Part shown: positions 38,201 through 47,716 of the stretch, piece by piece
How the letters are laid out: every line of letters begins with the position of its first letter
Position numbering within the stretch: the first letter of the stretch is position 1
NCBI GenBank assembly: GCA_038030265.1
Contig: CM075943.1
Coordinates: forward strand, 30,938,001 to 31,002,000
Length of the DNA stretch: 64,000 bases
Direction: 5' to 3'
Source of the DNA: Corythucha ciliata
Taxonomy: Eukaryota > Arthropoda > Insecta > Hemiptera > Tingidae
Notes under the pieces: model-generated
The model's input: the letters and a program-made list of their open reading frames with translations, nothing else
What the model was told of the DNA's origin: nothing
The model's database searches: none
Translations under genes and position numbers: made by a program

Positions 38201-38702
38201 AAGTTCCCTTTCTCCATTTTACACACTTTTCAAAATACCAAGAGTCTTTCCAGACCCTCAGAAAAATTAATTGGGTTCAAATTATGAACATACACCTATT
38301 TAGAACATCGCCCCGCTTTCTCTTTACTACTTGTAGTGTAGAGGGTGGGGGAGGATTTGACTTCAAAAAACAATCTCTGCTTCGACAACGCCCCTTGCGA
38401 AAAGTTGATAATTAATGCGAGAGAGAGAAAAAAGGTTGTAAAAACGGGGAATAAAAAAACCGGTTTTTTATGGACTAAGCGCTTAAAGAAGCCCATTATA
38501 CTGCGCGTGTACGAATCGACGAGACTTACTGGTTCATTATATTTTAATGTGACATAAGACGTAATTTTCGCTTTAGGTTATAATTATGAGAATTGAGTCA
38601 AAAGTTTACCTTTAAAGCGCAGAAAATGCATGAATCCAGCATGCACGTATGGCCAGAAAGTTCACGGAAGCTTCGACGGAAAATATCAAGATGCCATAAC
38701 AC
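16677..38702 (-). CDS. ec: echinus (USP53/USP54-type ubiquitin-specific protease), 5' end missing
   Basis: This is the insect homologue of vertebrate USP53/USP54. Drosophila echinus acts in removal of surplus interommatidial cells. Eleven exons join in frame to 1,812 codons; the exon before 38702, with the Cys box, was not found. Residues 1-31: [12 protein letters not shown] with Cys residues of the finger. 32-76: [13 protein letters not shown]. 77-131: [11 protein letters not shown] and [13 protein letters not shown]. 132-174: [10 protein letters not shown]. 175-283: WDSD, then the His box [10 protein letters not shown] (His about 253) and IYFDDANV. 284-310: [16 protein letters not shown] ends the catalytic fold. 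About 536-614: helical [17 protein letters not shown] segment. 614-1812: one large disordered, basic then Pro/Gln/Ser-rich exon. Vertebrate members were long thought inactive, but recent work reports K63-linked chain cleavage; activity here cannot be judged without the Cys exon. Nine introns of 67-142 bp contrast with one of 15.9 kb. Confidence 0.95.
20415..20648 (-). CDS. ec: echinus exon (coiled-coil-like segment)
   Basis: Seventy-eight codons' worth, between acceptor CATTCAG and donor GAC|GTAAGT. It encodes [17 protein letters not shown] followed by a helical stretch with [13 protein letters not shown] and ends [12 protein letters not shown]. The pattern of spaced Leu and Ala suggests a helical bundle or coiled coil like that after the catalytic domain in USP53/54. 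Confidence 0.93.
20724..20802 (-). CDS. ec: echinus exon (79 nt)
   Basis: A short exon from LAQIPEGHQ to KKPQS plus one base of the next codon. The acceptor is TTTATAG and the donor CAG|GTAAAG. It is phase-compatible with both neighbours. Confidence 0.9.
20872..21019 (-). CDS. ec: echinus exon (148 nt)
   Basis: The acceptor TTGTAG leads into a T that completes Arg, then [14 protein letters not shown], a Ser-rich stretch, and HNIQ at the donor CAG|GTTGTA. It contains [15 protein letters not shown], a likely phosphorylated linker. Confidence 0.92.
21087..21331 (-). CDS. ec: echinus exon (245 nt)
   Basis: It runs from [10 protein letters not shown] to ILGKMHG plus two bases, between acceptor CATTAG and donor CCG|GTAAGT. 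The Ser/Gly-rich linker contains [15 protein letters not shown]. Confidence 0.92.
21400..21687 (-). CDS. ec: echinus exon: end of the catalytic domain
   Basis: Ninety-six codons from [17 protein letters not shown] to GIDTTP. The acceptor is GTGTAG and the donor [26 protein letters not shown] closely matches the HYQPLLLLYADPQGTPV end of the USP54 catalytic region. The rest is a Ser/Pro/Gln-rich linker. Confidence 0.95.
21779..22105 (-). CDS. ec: echinus exon: His box
   Basis: One hundred and nine codons from [11 protein letters not shown] to VGPKWEQ. The acceptor is ATCAG and the donor CAG|GTTAGT. It holds [29 protein letters not shown] (the general-base His lies in GKHYS) and [13 protein letters not shown] (the acidic residue that supports the His). 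Confidence 0.96.
22190..22318 (-). CDS. ec: echinus exon (43 codons)
   Basis: Encodes [17 protein letters not shown] through [10 protein letters not shown], between acceptor TTGATAG and donor CCT|GTGAGT. It matches the MVHYIS...MGDLRNCP segment of USP54. Confidence 0.95.
22389..22553 (-). CDS. ec: echinus exon (55 codons)
   Basis: Encodes [18 protein letters not shown] through [10 protein letters not shown]. The acceptor is TCTCTAG and the donor CAG|GTACCT. It includes the CGAC pair of the USP finger and the KFAMTL(V/F)EQ signature shared with USP53/54. Confidence 0.96.
22623..22757 (-). CDS. ec: echinus exon (45 codons)
   Basis: Encodes [12 protein letters not shown] through [15 protein letters not shown]. 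The acceptor is TGTGCAG and the donor [18 protein letters not shown] is the family signature. It follows the 15.9-kb intron. Confidence 0.96.
23394..24898. repeat. dispersed ~0.8-kb repeat, copy 2, interrupted
   Basis: It matches 12522-13346 unit by unit up to the (AT)n tract at about 24115 and again from about 24785 (GAATTCCGGAAACCACTAAA) to 24898. The 616-bp foldback element at 24134-24749 interrupts it within the (AT)n tract. Poly-C runs of 14 and 13 bases lie near 23667 and 23978. Confidence 0.85.
24134..24749. mobile_element. 616-bp mariner-like foldback element
   Basis: Each arm is about 280 bp. The left arm starts CAGGGTGTACAAAAAGCGAC and the right arm ends with the inverse complement of CCGGGTGTAGAAAAAGCGAC. 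TA dinucleotides flank both ends in an (AT)n target. The arms are almost identical, which suggests recent origin or gene conversion. There is no transposase. TA target use and CAGGGTGTA-type ends fit Tc1/mariner. Confidence 0.88.
27500..27800. other. GC-richer island with open frames on both strands
   Basis: The plus strand is open for 97 codons (27502-27795) and the minus strand for 120 codons (27486-27848), in a patch richer in GC than its flanks. Neither product is recognised and no splice sites frame it. It may be a decayed repeat or a fragment of a mobile element. Confidence 0.25.
28440..29620. repeat. long degenerate array of ~28-30-bp units
   Basis: Units resemble GCTAATTCGAGGCTAAA and CGACTAAAATTGAGTA, with irregular spacing. 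The clearest part is 29150-29620. A run of G (about 29380) lies inside. It belongs to the same family as 15715-16010. Confidence 0.6.
34029..34140 (+). CDS. possible terminal exon of a gene nested in the echinus intron
   Basis: A strong pyrimidine tract and acceptor (GTAAACATTTCAG) precede an open frame of 37 codons ending in TGA at 34138-34140. It starts [15 protein letters not shown] and ends [11 protein letters not shown]. Coding-like composition contrasts with the flanks. The same frame is open leftward through the T-rich tract, so an alternative is a small one-pass membrane protein starting near 33940. No partner exon was found. Confidence 0.25.
35370..35670. repeat. degenerate ~30-bp array
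   Basis: Diverged units such as TCAAAACCAAATTTTACGGA and TTTGGCTCTTCCAAACC recur at about 30-35 bp. This is the same style as the arrays at 7060-7386 but in the opposite orientation. Confidence 0.5.
36836..36987. mobile_element. palindromic foldback element, family A copy 2
   Basis: It starts TTTTATAGCGTTTTCCATTT and ends AAAATGCCATTAAA with inner arms TTTCCACACGTC and GACGGGTGGAAA, matching the element at 164-315. Confidence 0.75.
38610..38702 (-). CDS. ec: echinus exon: first one found in the window
   Basis: Thirty-one codons, [14 protein letters not shown] through CIFCALK. The acceptor is TTTGTTTCAG|GTGTTA and the donor AAG|GTAAAC. In USP54 this segment directly follows the Cys box (NSCFLNSALQ), which must lie on an exon ending phase 0 upstream. 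That exon was looked for on the minus strand from 38703 to 64000 and not found. Conserved CM and CIFC cysteines are present. Confidence 0.96.
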
Positions 38703-38820
38703 CTGAAACAAAATTGAGGGTGAGTCACGAACAAAATGACTCTCAAGAGGACTGCTATCTATAGTCTAGTACTGAACGTAACCTAATAAAAATATCAGAT
38801 GTGATCCAAATGTGATTATT

Positions 38821-39129
38821 AGGGATATTCATGAAAAATTCTAAACCTTGTATTTGTTATAATGCAAAATGCTGAACAGATGAGTGTAGTCCATAGAAAC
38901 GAGAAATTGGACAACCAAAATACGAATTAACAGGGTTTACGTCGATAGCATATGTTAAACTTTAGAGAACAGGGGTATTCATGACAAATGTTAAACCTTG
39001 TGTTTGTTATATGCTAAATTCCGGACAGATGGGTGTAGTCCATAGAAACGGAGAAATTGGACACAAAAAGTACAAAATAACAGGGACGATATAGCATAAT
39101 ATGTTAAACTTCTGAGAATGAATATCCCT
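38821..39129. mobile_element. 309-bp TIR element made of two tandem units
   Basis: The ends are AGGGATATTCATG and, inverted at the right, AGGGATATTCATT, with pairing further inward. ATT flanks both sides, a possible target duplication. Inside, a ~135-bp unit with ACAGATG(A/G)GTGTAGTCC is repeated twice in the same orientation. The solo copy at 410-480 matches this unit. Confidence 0.8.
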
Positions 39130-42100
39130 ATTGTCTCTTTTGTAGCCGTAGTCTAGCATTTTAACTCGCGAAGGTTTAGTGTAAATTGACTAATTCATCA
39201 ATTTAGTTGGACCAAGTTTTAAATCAAGATAGGTAATGAGAAAGGGCAACACGATCACAATAGCTGCAAATTTTCACGATTGGCGATATGAAGTGAAATG
39301 CAGATATTTTGAACGAACAATTGAATTCTTAGTCTGAATTTCCAGTTGCCTGGCAGATTAGCCCGTTTTTGAGGCAAACAATATAGAGCAGGACAAAAAC
39401 ATAGGCAGGACAAGCAGGCAAAGACTATGGAGCAGGACAAGCAGGAAGCCACTTGGCCCACCTGGACTTTCACGTCATAACCTATTCTCTTAGGAATTGC
39501 CAACATATAGCACTCAACGGATTTTCGGGGGAAACTGATAATCTGACGTGGATAAAAACCCTATTTTCAACACTGGCTGACAACTGGGCGAACTTGATTG
39601 TGTCTTTCGAGTATGATGGATATCCTTGACCATTCATAGGACGAGTGGCAGACAGACGGGCATACAGACGCTAACTCGGAAAATGCATCTTTTGCGTTTA
39701 GCAGCGTTCAGCTCTTTTTGTTGCTAGTACTCCGTAAACTGTCGAGATATTGGGTAATGGAGCGGTACGTACTTCCCTGGAATTCTTTGCCGGAGTGAGT
39801 CAGACTTATCCACACCGTCCAGGTCAATCCTTTTCTCCCATCGTTTAAGCTAATAAGGGCGTCTTTTAGTGAACCTTTTCTTTTTTACGGTAGCGTCCTT
39901 GCTTACTGTATGACATTAAAGTAATAACACTTTGAAATCATTTCGAAGTCACGAGTTGCAAAACTCGAGGTTTAATTAAAAAGATATTTCTAAAGAATAA
40001 TGCCCTTCGGGGCGAACAAAAAAAAGAGTACATACAGTCTAGAAAAGTTCCAGTAGGTTTGCTTCAGGCTCCCCCACCCCACTACCAGAGCCGAAGAAAA
40101 TCCCCGGGCAAATTTTCACTGAGGAAGTCTTGAAGTACATAGTATCTATACCTGAAACGGAATGACTCACGACTGTTAGCAATTTGATTCAGGCGTTGGC
40201 GTTGTGGTTCAGTGATTCTACCAGCTTCAAGCGAAGGAAATCTGTCAAATCTAGTTCAAAACCCTTCTAACCTTGTCTTTTTCCTTTCTTACTTCTCCCC
40301 TGCCTCCTTCCTATCATCATCGTAACCACCCCCTCCAACCCTGTTACTACCGAACAACCTCATCTGTTACAAAAAGGATTATTCCCGTTAATTTGTATTC
40401 AGTAACCCGTGTTAATAGATGAAACAGAACTAATTAATTGGTTAAACCCCGACGTTACACTGCGAGTGCGGGCTAAATAGGTTTTTCCGAATCATTCGAG
40501 AACAATAATGATAATTATTGATATACCTAGTAAATCTGAATGACTTCTATTCATGTACTTATTTTTAGAGACGGGAAGTACCTGCAATTACCTGTTGAAA
40601 AAACGAACAATAATATGTGTAGCATTCACAGAAACCGGATATTTATAATGACTCCTTCCGCTCGGGTAGGCAGCAATTTTTTTCAATTCATTAAAAAAAT
40701 GAGAAAAACTACTAGGTTGAATGGCTCTTTAGACCCCCTACATCCATAGATCGTATACCAATGAAAGCGTTAACATAATGAATAACCCCAAAAACAACAT
40801 TTTCACACCGCTAATCTTTCATTTTAAATTTCACTTCCTTTGCTTTTACCGAGGGAAAGTATTACGTTCGTGCTAAAATGGCACATCAAAAACCGAACTT
40901 TCAGTTACATTTCAAGTCTAAAATTTTGATTTACAAGTTTGAGGAAAATGTTCTTCCGTGGATTTTGCGAGGGTAGGCAGCAGTTTCGACCTCCATTGAT
41001 CGAGATGGCTTCAAAAGTTCAATGCGCAGTAAAACTGTCATTTTGGGGCGGAAAAGTGACATTTTCGGTAACACATGGAAAAATTCATCAGCTATAGCAC
41101 TATTTTCGACCCAAGAGGCTTTCATCCTGTGGGAAATCGGCACGAGGATCACTAAAACGTCTAAGAGTCAGCTAATGCTTTGTTTTCACTTTGTGGGCGG
41201 AAAACTGCAGTTATACTCAAAGTGGCTCGCCTAACTTGAATTATTCAACTCTGATAATAATAATTGCTGTCAACTTAGGTTCGCATAGAAAAGCTTTGTC
41301 TTCGTGTAATTTGGGAGGGGAGGGAGGAAGTTTGGTCACTCTTTCTTGTTGCAAACAGAGAAAAGTAGGCCCGTCCGCCACGAACTGACGTTTTTCTAAA
41401 CAAAATCAACAGTAATGAAAAGACAGACCTTCGAACTCTCGGATTCGAAACAGTTTCGAGCGACGCTTTAGACCTTACAATCCCACGCTTGTATATTTCG
41501 AAGCCACATTGTGCGGGTAGGAGTCAAGGAGAGATTACTTACCAGTTGAAATGGAAATCAAGTATGCAACTTTTTGAATCGTAGTTTTGCATAAATAGTA
41601 CTCCTTGGTCTAATAAGAATGACTATGGTAGAGTCACACCTAATATAAGATAGGTGACTTGAGGGGTGACAGGGGTGGAAAAGAGGGCTAGATAGGTCAT
41701 AAAACAATAATATCAAATTATTTGTGTTGCAAGTACTATAACTGGATTCATTGGCGACTTTAAATCAAGTTCATTTCAATTTTTCAACCGATTTTTAACC
41801 GAAAGAAAATCTTTTAAAATAAAATGGAAAAGCAGCCAAACAAGGGTTTTACCACAGCAGTCACCTGCAAAGCCAGGTAAACCTATTGTTGAGACAAAAA
41901 AATAAAAAAATAAAAAAGGGAGAGGCCCTCCATCAAGGGAAGGGCCCTTTTAAGTAACAGGTGTGCCGTTCATTTCTCCTGCAGAAAGCTAAAAAGAGGC
42001 GGCCATAGTGAAGCCTATATTGAGAAGGTTGTTGGTGCCTATACAGATGCATATAGTACACGCGTTGCTCGATTGGTGACGGGCTGGAAATCAGTGGAAA

Positions 42101-43959
42101 AAAGGGGGGGGGGGTAACTGCAAATTGGCGCCAAGTGCCATAAAGAAAGAAAAACTCCAAAGCTTGGCATGTAGTTGTACCGGTGGAAGCGATTTGAACA
42201 CTGAAGATGAATTGTATTGTAATTAATGCCAAACAACGTTGTAAAATTGCAAACCGTCGTGATCACCAGCCATCCCGCTCTCAAAATTAAAAAGCACAAT
42301 TAAATCGTCTGGTTTCGGTCATTTAAAGCATTGTCAAGAGCAAAGTGTAATTACAACTTTTTTTTCGCCGTATCCATGCGAGTACTTGGTCCGGAACCAT
42401 TCTTCAGCGCATTGAACTCTCACTCAACTACTTATTCATCACTCTTATTATTATTAAAGCCTCAAATTTGAACATTCAAGTTAAAACTTAATTCGCATTA
42501 GTGTTAAAATAATTAGGGTCAAAAGATAGGCCAAAACCCGCAGGATACATTTCGAATTTTACCTTGGATATTTGAAAGAGAGCTTTTTTCGTTCTGCTGC
42601 GGTCCTTCATATTGCCAGTGTCCAGAAAAATAATCCAAAAATCCAAATTCGGTTCACAAGACAAAACGAATCATTTCAAGTTTATTTTTCTATAGAAAAC
42701 ACCATAAACATTAATATTCAAGTCATACACTTTGTAAAAAAAAAAACGCTACAATCCACATGAGCGACAGGTTGAGACTACCTTTGTTTACCAAAAGGGA
42801 GAGGTGGTTGGAGGCGGGAAAGGTAAACTACCCCGCTAAAGGTGAAATCGGGATATGGTGGGGGGGAGCCCGCTTGGATAGAAACTCCAGAGACGGGGCC
42901 GCAGCGAAGAAGAGGTATAGAGAAGGAAGGAAAAAAAAGTACTACTTCGATCAGGGACGTCATGTCCGAGAAAGAGACTTCTTTTTGTCTTTAAAAATAA
43001 AAGGACCTCTTCTTTTTTCCCTCCTCTTCTTCTTTTTCTTAAAAACCAAAGTTTGTAACCAAGCCACGGTGGCCGGAGCTGTGATCAATGAACCATAAAA
43101 AGTAGTTTACTTTTTAAAAAGTCACCCAAGAGAGAGACGGAGAGAGAAAAAAGAGAAAAATATGAAAGATGTGACTTTGAATGTCACCCGTGACACATGC
43201 ACACACGATTCGGCGGGGCACGGATAAATCCTCGTATTATGCTCGTCAAAAACGCGTTTCATAAGAGCACCATTTAAAATAACCAATATTATGGAGTACT
43301 TAATATACTGAGGGGTTTCGGGAGATAGGTATACAACAAAACTACAAAAATACTACAAAAAATCGATACATAATTTTAATTGGATTCGTGGACTTTGAAC
43401 GCATAGGGATTGTGAGTGAGTTGGGATCCAGGACTCTGCTCTTAAGTTAGGTAGGGCTCTTCAATAAAGTCCTTTGAAAATACTGACGGTGAGAGGTACA
43501 AAACTTTTTGAGTAAAACTACACCAAAAATGGAGTAAACAAAGTTTTTTGGATAATATGGTCAATCATTGATTTGCTTTCGAGTTATGAATTTTAAGAGT
43601 TTTTTTCCGAGAAGGCGTACTTTTATCCAAAAACCAGCTGTTTCTCAGCTTTAAATGCACTTTTCAACGAAAGTGATGACAGTTGAAATCTCCGGAAAAA
43701 TGTTCATGGGAAGAGAACAATAATATCAATCTTCAAAGATGTCAGAACTGCCATGAAACGAGGAGCCTTTGTCTTGCTAATGTGAAAAATCTAGAATTTT
43801 CCCACGATTCGTATATTTTCGGGGATAATCCGTGCCAAGGGAATCCTTTTGTTAGCCAAGGTGGTCCCCGACCAGGTGACAAAGAGACTACCGTACCAAG
43901 ACCAGGATCAATTAAGCCAGGAAGAGGCTAGGCCCCGAATGGTGGCATCGGAAGCTGCA

Positions 43960-44083
43960 TTGATAAAAACGCTAATTCGCGGCCAAAATTGAGAAAAATC
44001 GCTGATTCGCGAATAAAATTGAAAAAAAGTAATAATTCGCAGTCGGAGCTATGAAATAGAGAAAACACTAATTTGTGACTTTT

Positions 44084-44119
<36 letters not shown>

Positions 44120-44260
44120 GCTAAAATGGGGAAAAAGCTCTAATTCATGGCTAAATAAGAGAACAAAAAAAAGAGAAAAAAATGAAAAAATCAGTAATCA
44201 CGGCCAGAACTGAAATAAATTGGGAAAATTAAAAAATGGTGAAATTGATAAAATTAAGAT
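43960..44260. repeat. degenerate ~28-bp array around a poly-T tract
   Basis: Units such as GCTAATTCGCGGCCAAAATT recur, belonging to the 15715-16010 family. A ~31-nt T run lies at about 44088-44118. Confidence 0.6.
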
Positions 44261-44320
44261 AGTCTGGGAGCCCACAGTACGAAAAATCCGGGTCATTTGA
44301 TCGTGTCTGGCACCCGCACA

Positions 44321-44459
44321 GGGGCCGTATTACGAACCCGTGAGAAAATGCCGCAAGATGCGGTCATGCGGTTGCTATGGCGGGATAGTGTTATTTCTTA
44401 TTCGGCGTCCTTAGATACCGTTAGCGGCATTTTCCCCCGACCGTTCGTAATAAGGCCCC
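44321..44459. mobile_element. 139-bp MITE, family J copy 1
   Basis: Ends are GGGGCCGTATTACGAAC and, inverted at the right, GGGGCCTTATTACGAAC, with inner pairing AAAATGCCGC. The right half matches 55530-55608. Confidence 0.8.
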
Positions 44460-44751
44460 AGGACATTTTATATGGTCTAGGAGATGACACTTCTGAGATC
44501 GCCAGAAATTTTTCGTGGGACAGGGGCTCACAGCAGAGCTAGATGTTGACAAACACGAGAGTAAAAATTCATTCCCCACGACCAATACGATACGAAACCA
44601 ACAACGCTGTCCAATTATTTTGTAGATGTAGATAGCGTCATCAGCAATTAAGCTTTAGAAAACGTGAAATTTCGAGGCTCACTAGTAGCCAGGGCTTTAT
44701 TAGAAATAGAATAGCGGCGGTGGTTTTCTAGTTTACTCGCACTATATTTTC

Positions 44752-45215
44752 AACCTTGACCTACAGAGAACGTGGCTATGTTCACTATGGCGACCTCACG
44801 ACGACGAAAGAAATACTTTATTTTCAGCGTGATATTTCCTTTCGTTCACTCCGTGACCGAAAGTACTTTGCGCGACTGCTAGGAGTGATGTAATAGTATA
44901 TTTCATAACGAGTGAGGAAAGCGTCACTTTACGCACTAATTACTAGTACCGAGCGCGTAAAGACGCTCCTCACGAGTTGCGAACGCTATTTTCGCTTGTC
45001 CACCCAACAATTCACCTTGAACAGTATCGACTCATTCCAAACACGTCACCTTACCCTAACAGTGACGTAAAGGTATACATATAAATGTACTTTCGTTTAC
45101 TCTGTGACGTGAAGTAAGGGAAGGCCGCGCTGAGATTAAAGTGTTTCTTTCGTCCTGATGAGGTTGCCGAGGTGAAAATAGCCACTTTTCTCCGTAGGTC
45201 ACGGAGAAAATTAAT
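44752..45215. mobile_element. ~460-bp inverted-repeat structure
   Basis: Arms of about 125 bp (44752-44875 and 45085-45215) pair through TTGACCTACAGAGAA, GACGAAAGAAATACTTTA and TTCACTCCGTGACCGAAAG-like segments. It is somewhat diverged and has no ORF. Confidence 0.7.
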
Positions 45216-46247
45216 AGACTTTAAAAGTCTTCGTTCGATGGTACAGGAAAAATATCGCACGATACTGAGGCGCAAAATCACATTACGAACGATCGAGCGC
45301 GATCGGCCTCGTTAGAAAATGCTCCTTTACGCCTACACCTATCGTAATGTACTACGTATTCTGTGATGGTGTTATTCACAATGATTCGCCCATTGCCCGA
45401 AAAATTTACCCAGAACGCGTTATGGGTCATTCATTTTACTCAATAGCCGAAATAACGGTCAGGGTGAGTTTATTTCGCGTCATGACCCTTCCGATTTCAC
45501 CCACAACGCGTCATTGTGCCTATTTCGAATTACCCACATAGCGATTTTAACCCGGCTTCTGTGTCTTGCCTGATTAGACAGCGATAACTTACAGTTTGAT
45601 TCTGTTGAGCGTCTCATGTGTTCTCGTGGTAAATGCCACGGGAGCATATCACACGCGAATAAATAAGGTTTGCATCTTCGAATGTATGTTTCTCCCTCGT
45701 TCTTTGTTTCACTACTGTCATTTCTTTTTAATTGCCTTTTTGTTATGATATTTTTGGCTTATTAATTCTCATTAATAAGTCTTTGTAACCGTATCGCAAA
45801 CAAAGTTTTTTGACCCCCACTCAAAATTTGTAGTTTTACGTTTCGAAGAGCGTAGAATCCAAATCTGCAATAATAAAAAAAAGTCCGTCCGCCGTCCTGG
45901 CTTTTATTCCGATAGAAAAATCTAAAATTTCGTACAAAGGTTCCACAGTACCTAATTGGTTCTAACTTCTCATCAGCCCGAACCTCAACTCCAAAGGGGT
46001 GGAAAGTGGGCGTTAAAGTGTTCAAAATGCCTCTAGAATTAGCCCTTTGCAGCGATTGGTCCCAAAATCGACTCAGATAATCACCAATTAATTTTCTTCT
46101 GAGACCACGATCAACGAAATCGATTGAGTTTGAGAGCATGGTTCTGGGTTGGATTCAGTTATTTTATTCACCTGAAATTTCAATTTCCAATCCGTTATTA
46201 TCATAAAAAAAACAACCTCCACTTTCTATTATACTTTTGGCGTTGTT

Positions 46248-46394
46248 GTGAAGGTTGAGTCAATATTGTCGGAAACAATGTTGTCCTCTTCACTTGTTTC
46301 AACAACAAGTGAACAAGTGAAGTGAAGAGAAGTGAAGAACATGTGAAACAAGTGAAGAGGACAACATCGTTTCCGACAATATTAACCTCCACTT
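46248..46394. mobile_element. long palindrome
   Basis: Arms CAATATTGTCGGAAACAATG and, inverted, TAATATTGTCGGAAACGATG continue into TTGTCCTCTTCACTTGTTTCA on both sides. The centre is rich in AAGTGAA repeats. Confidence 0.85.
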
Positions 46395-46408
46395 TATTAT
46401 TAACATTA

Positions 46409-46802
46409 GGTCCGTTCCATTATTTTGCACTAGCTACACTAGAGAACCTTTAAAACACAGGTACTGCAACACGGATTTCAGCGCCATATTTGGTCCCTCA
46501 GTCGTTAGGGTAAACACAATATCATGAATTAAAAAATTGTCATCGTAGCAGCAAACAAACGCGGAATGCGGTCGAAATAAATAAAAATATCCTACTTGTC
46601 AATGATATCAGGTGACAATTATAATCATATGAGGGACCAAGTATGGCGCCGATTTTCGTGTTGCAGTACTCGGGTTTTATAGTGCCTTAGCTACACTAGT
46701 GTAGAAAACCAAGTGATTTCATTGACTTATTCTGAAAAATTGAATGAAACCTGATGATTTTCTTCAAAAGTACGTAGCACTCGCGAAACAATGGAATGGA
46801 CC
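46409..46802. mobile_element. outer TIR element carrying a nested palindrome
   Basis: Outer ends are GGTCCGTTCCATTATTTTGC and, inverted, GGTCCATTCCATTGTTTCGC. The nested palindrome lies at 46436-46698. No clear target duplication is visible. Confidence 0.75.
46436..46698. mobile_element. palindromic element nested in 46409-46802
   Basis: Arms share GTACTGCAACACG and GGCGCCATACTTGGTCCCTC (left copy AGCGCCATATTTGGTCCCTC). It is AT-rich inside with no ORF. Confidence 0.75.
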
Positions 46803-47233
46803 AATTAATTATTCATTTACATATTTGAAGTTTGAACCAATAAACGCTCTACATAAGAATCTCAGTGGGAAACTGAGAAGATGCAACTACTAAGAGGACC
46901 AACTATAGGCGTTGTGTTGAGCCTCTGTACGAAATTGGAGATATTTCTATTCATCCTTCAGCGGATAAAGACCAAAACGGCGGACAGACTTCCTTATTGT
47001 TACGGATTTGGACTCTACACGCACCTTCAAACGGAAAATAACATGATGCTAGTGAGGGAAGGAGGGGATAAACTCCTAGTTTTCCCCGCACTTTTTTTTT
47101 TTTATTCTGGGGAGGGCGATGCAATAAATATAGAATTTAAAACTCGAGTCGTGTATCTCGGACGCCCTCAACCGCTATGTTATGGTTACCGTCCGAGGTT
47201 AATGTAGACCGACGACCGATGATCCAAAATCGT

Positions 47234-47324
47234 GGTTATAACGACGCCAATAACCAGGTAATAACAGCATTATACGAATGTGTCAATATACTGTTAAAAA
47301 CCGGGTATTGGCGTTATAATAACC
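47234..47324. mobile_element. 91-bp hairpin with TAACCGG-like repeats
   Basis: The left arm GGTTATAACGACGCCAATAA pairs with the inverted right arm GGTTATTATAACGCCAATAC. Related AACCGG(T/G) motifs continue to about 47475. Confidence 0.7.
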
Positions 47325-47482
47325 ATCACCGCTTAGTGAATGGAGTGGCCGGTTGAAGGTAAATAACCGGGTGATGTTGATAACATGAACATTAATAAAA
47401 ATTCCTAGACGTTAATAACCGGTTAATGTCGAGAATAGCTGACTTGAACGGTTAATGACGTTATTAACCGGTTGATAATGTA

Positions 47483-47716
47483 AAGCTTTGTCTCCACTTG
47501 TGCCTTTTCTTTTCGCGTGCGTCAAAGGCATGCGTCATAGCGCACGGTGTGTTGGACGTGAGGAATGCGCTATTGCATGCCTCAAAAAGCTGGAAGGATA
47601 TCAGAAATTGCGTGCATAGCTTAGACGCATGCGTTGTTGAAAGTTGAAGCGAAAGTTGACAAAGGCGTGTTAAATTGAAAGAGGAAGACGAAGCGCACAA
47701 GTGGAGACGCATTTGA
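47483..47716. mobile_element. ~234-bp TIR element
   Basis: The terminal arms share GTCTCCACTTGTG and its inverse CACAAGTGGAGAC. The interior is CpG-rich with GCATGCGTC repeats and has no ORF of note. Confidence 0.7.

Larger units (their letters stand above)
22758..38609 (-). other. 15.9-kb intron of echinus
   Basis: It separates the exon ending at 38610 (...CIFCALK) from the one starting at 22757 (ELFSQLQ...). The two are adjacent in USP54, so no coding exon of this gene is missing here. The intron contains the interrupted dispersed repeat (23394-24898), degenerate arrays, the palindrome at 36836-36987 and a possible plus-strand terminal exon (34029-34140). It is otherwise AT-rich with no supported gene. 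Confidence 0.85.

Noticed and set aside
41840..41870. Minus-strand ALQ followed by a GT donor, considered as the end of the echinus Cys-box exon
   Set aside because: The upstream frame reads VYLALQ after a stop and has no Cys, Phe or Asn of the expected motif.
42760..43098. 112-codon plus-strand frame
   Set aside because: Low-complexity basic composition and a poly-Phe end from a T-rich tract; no acceptor, donor or recognisable domain.
45762..46139. 125-codon minus-strand frame inside the 2.9-kb TIR structure
   Set aside because: Considered as a possible transposase, but no DDE, zinc-finger or other motif was recognised, and it has no continuation.
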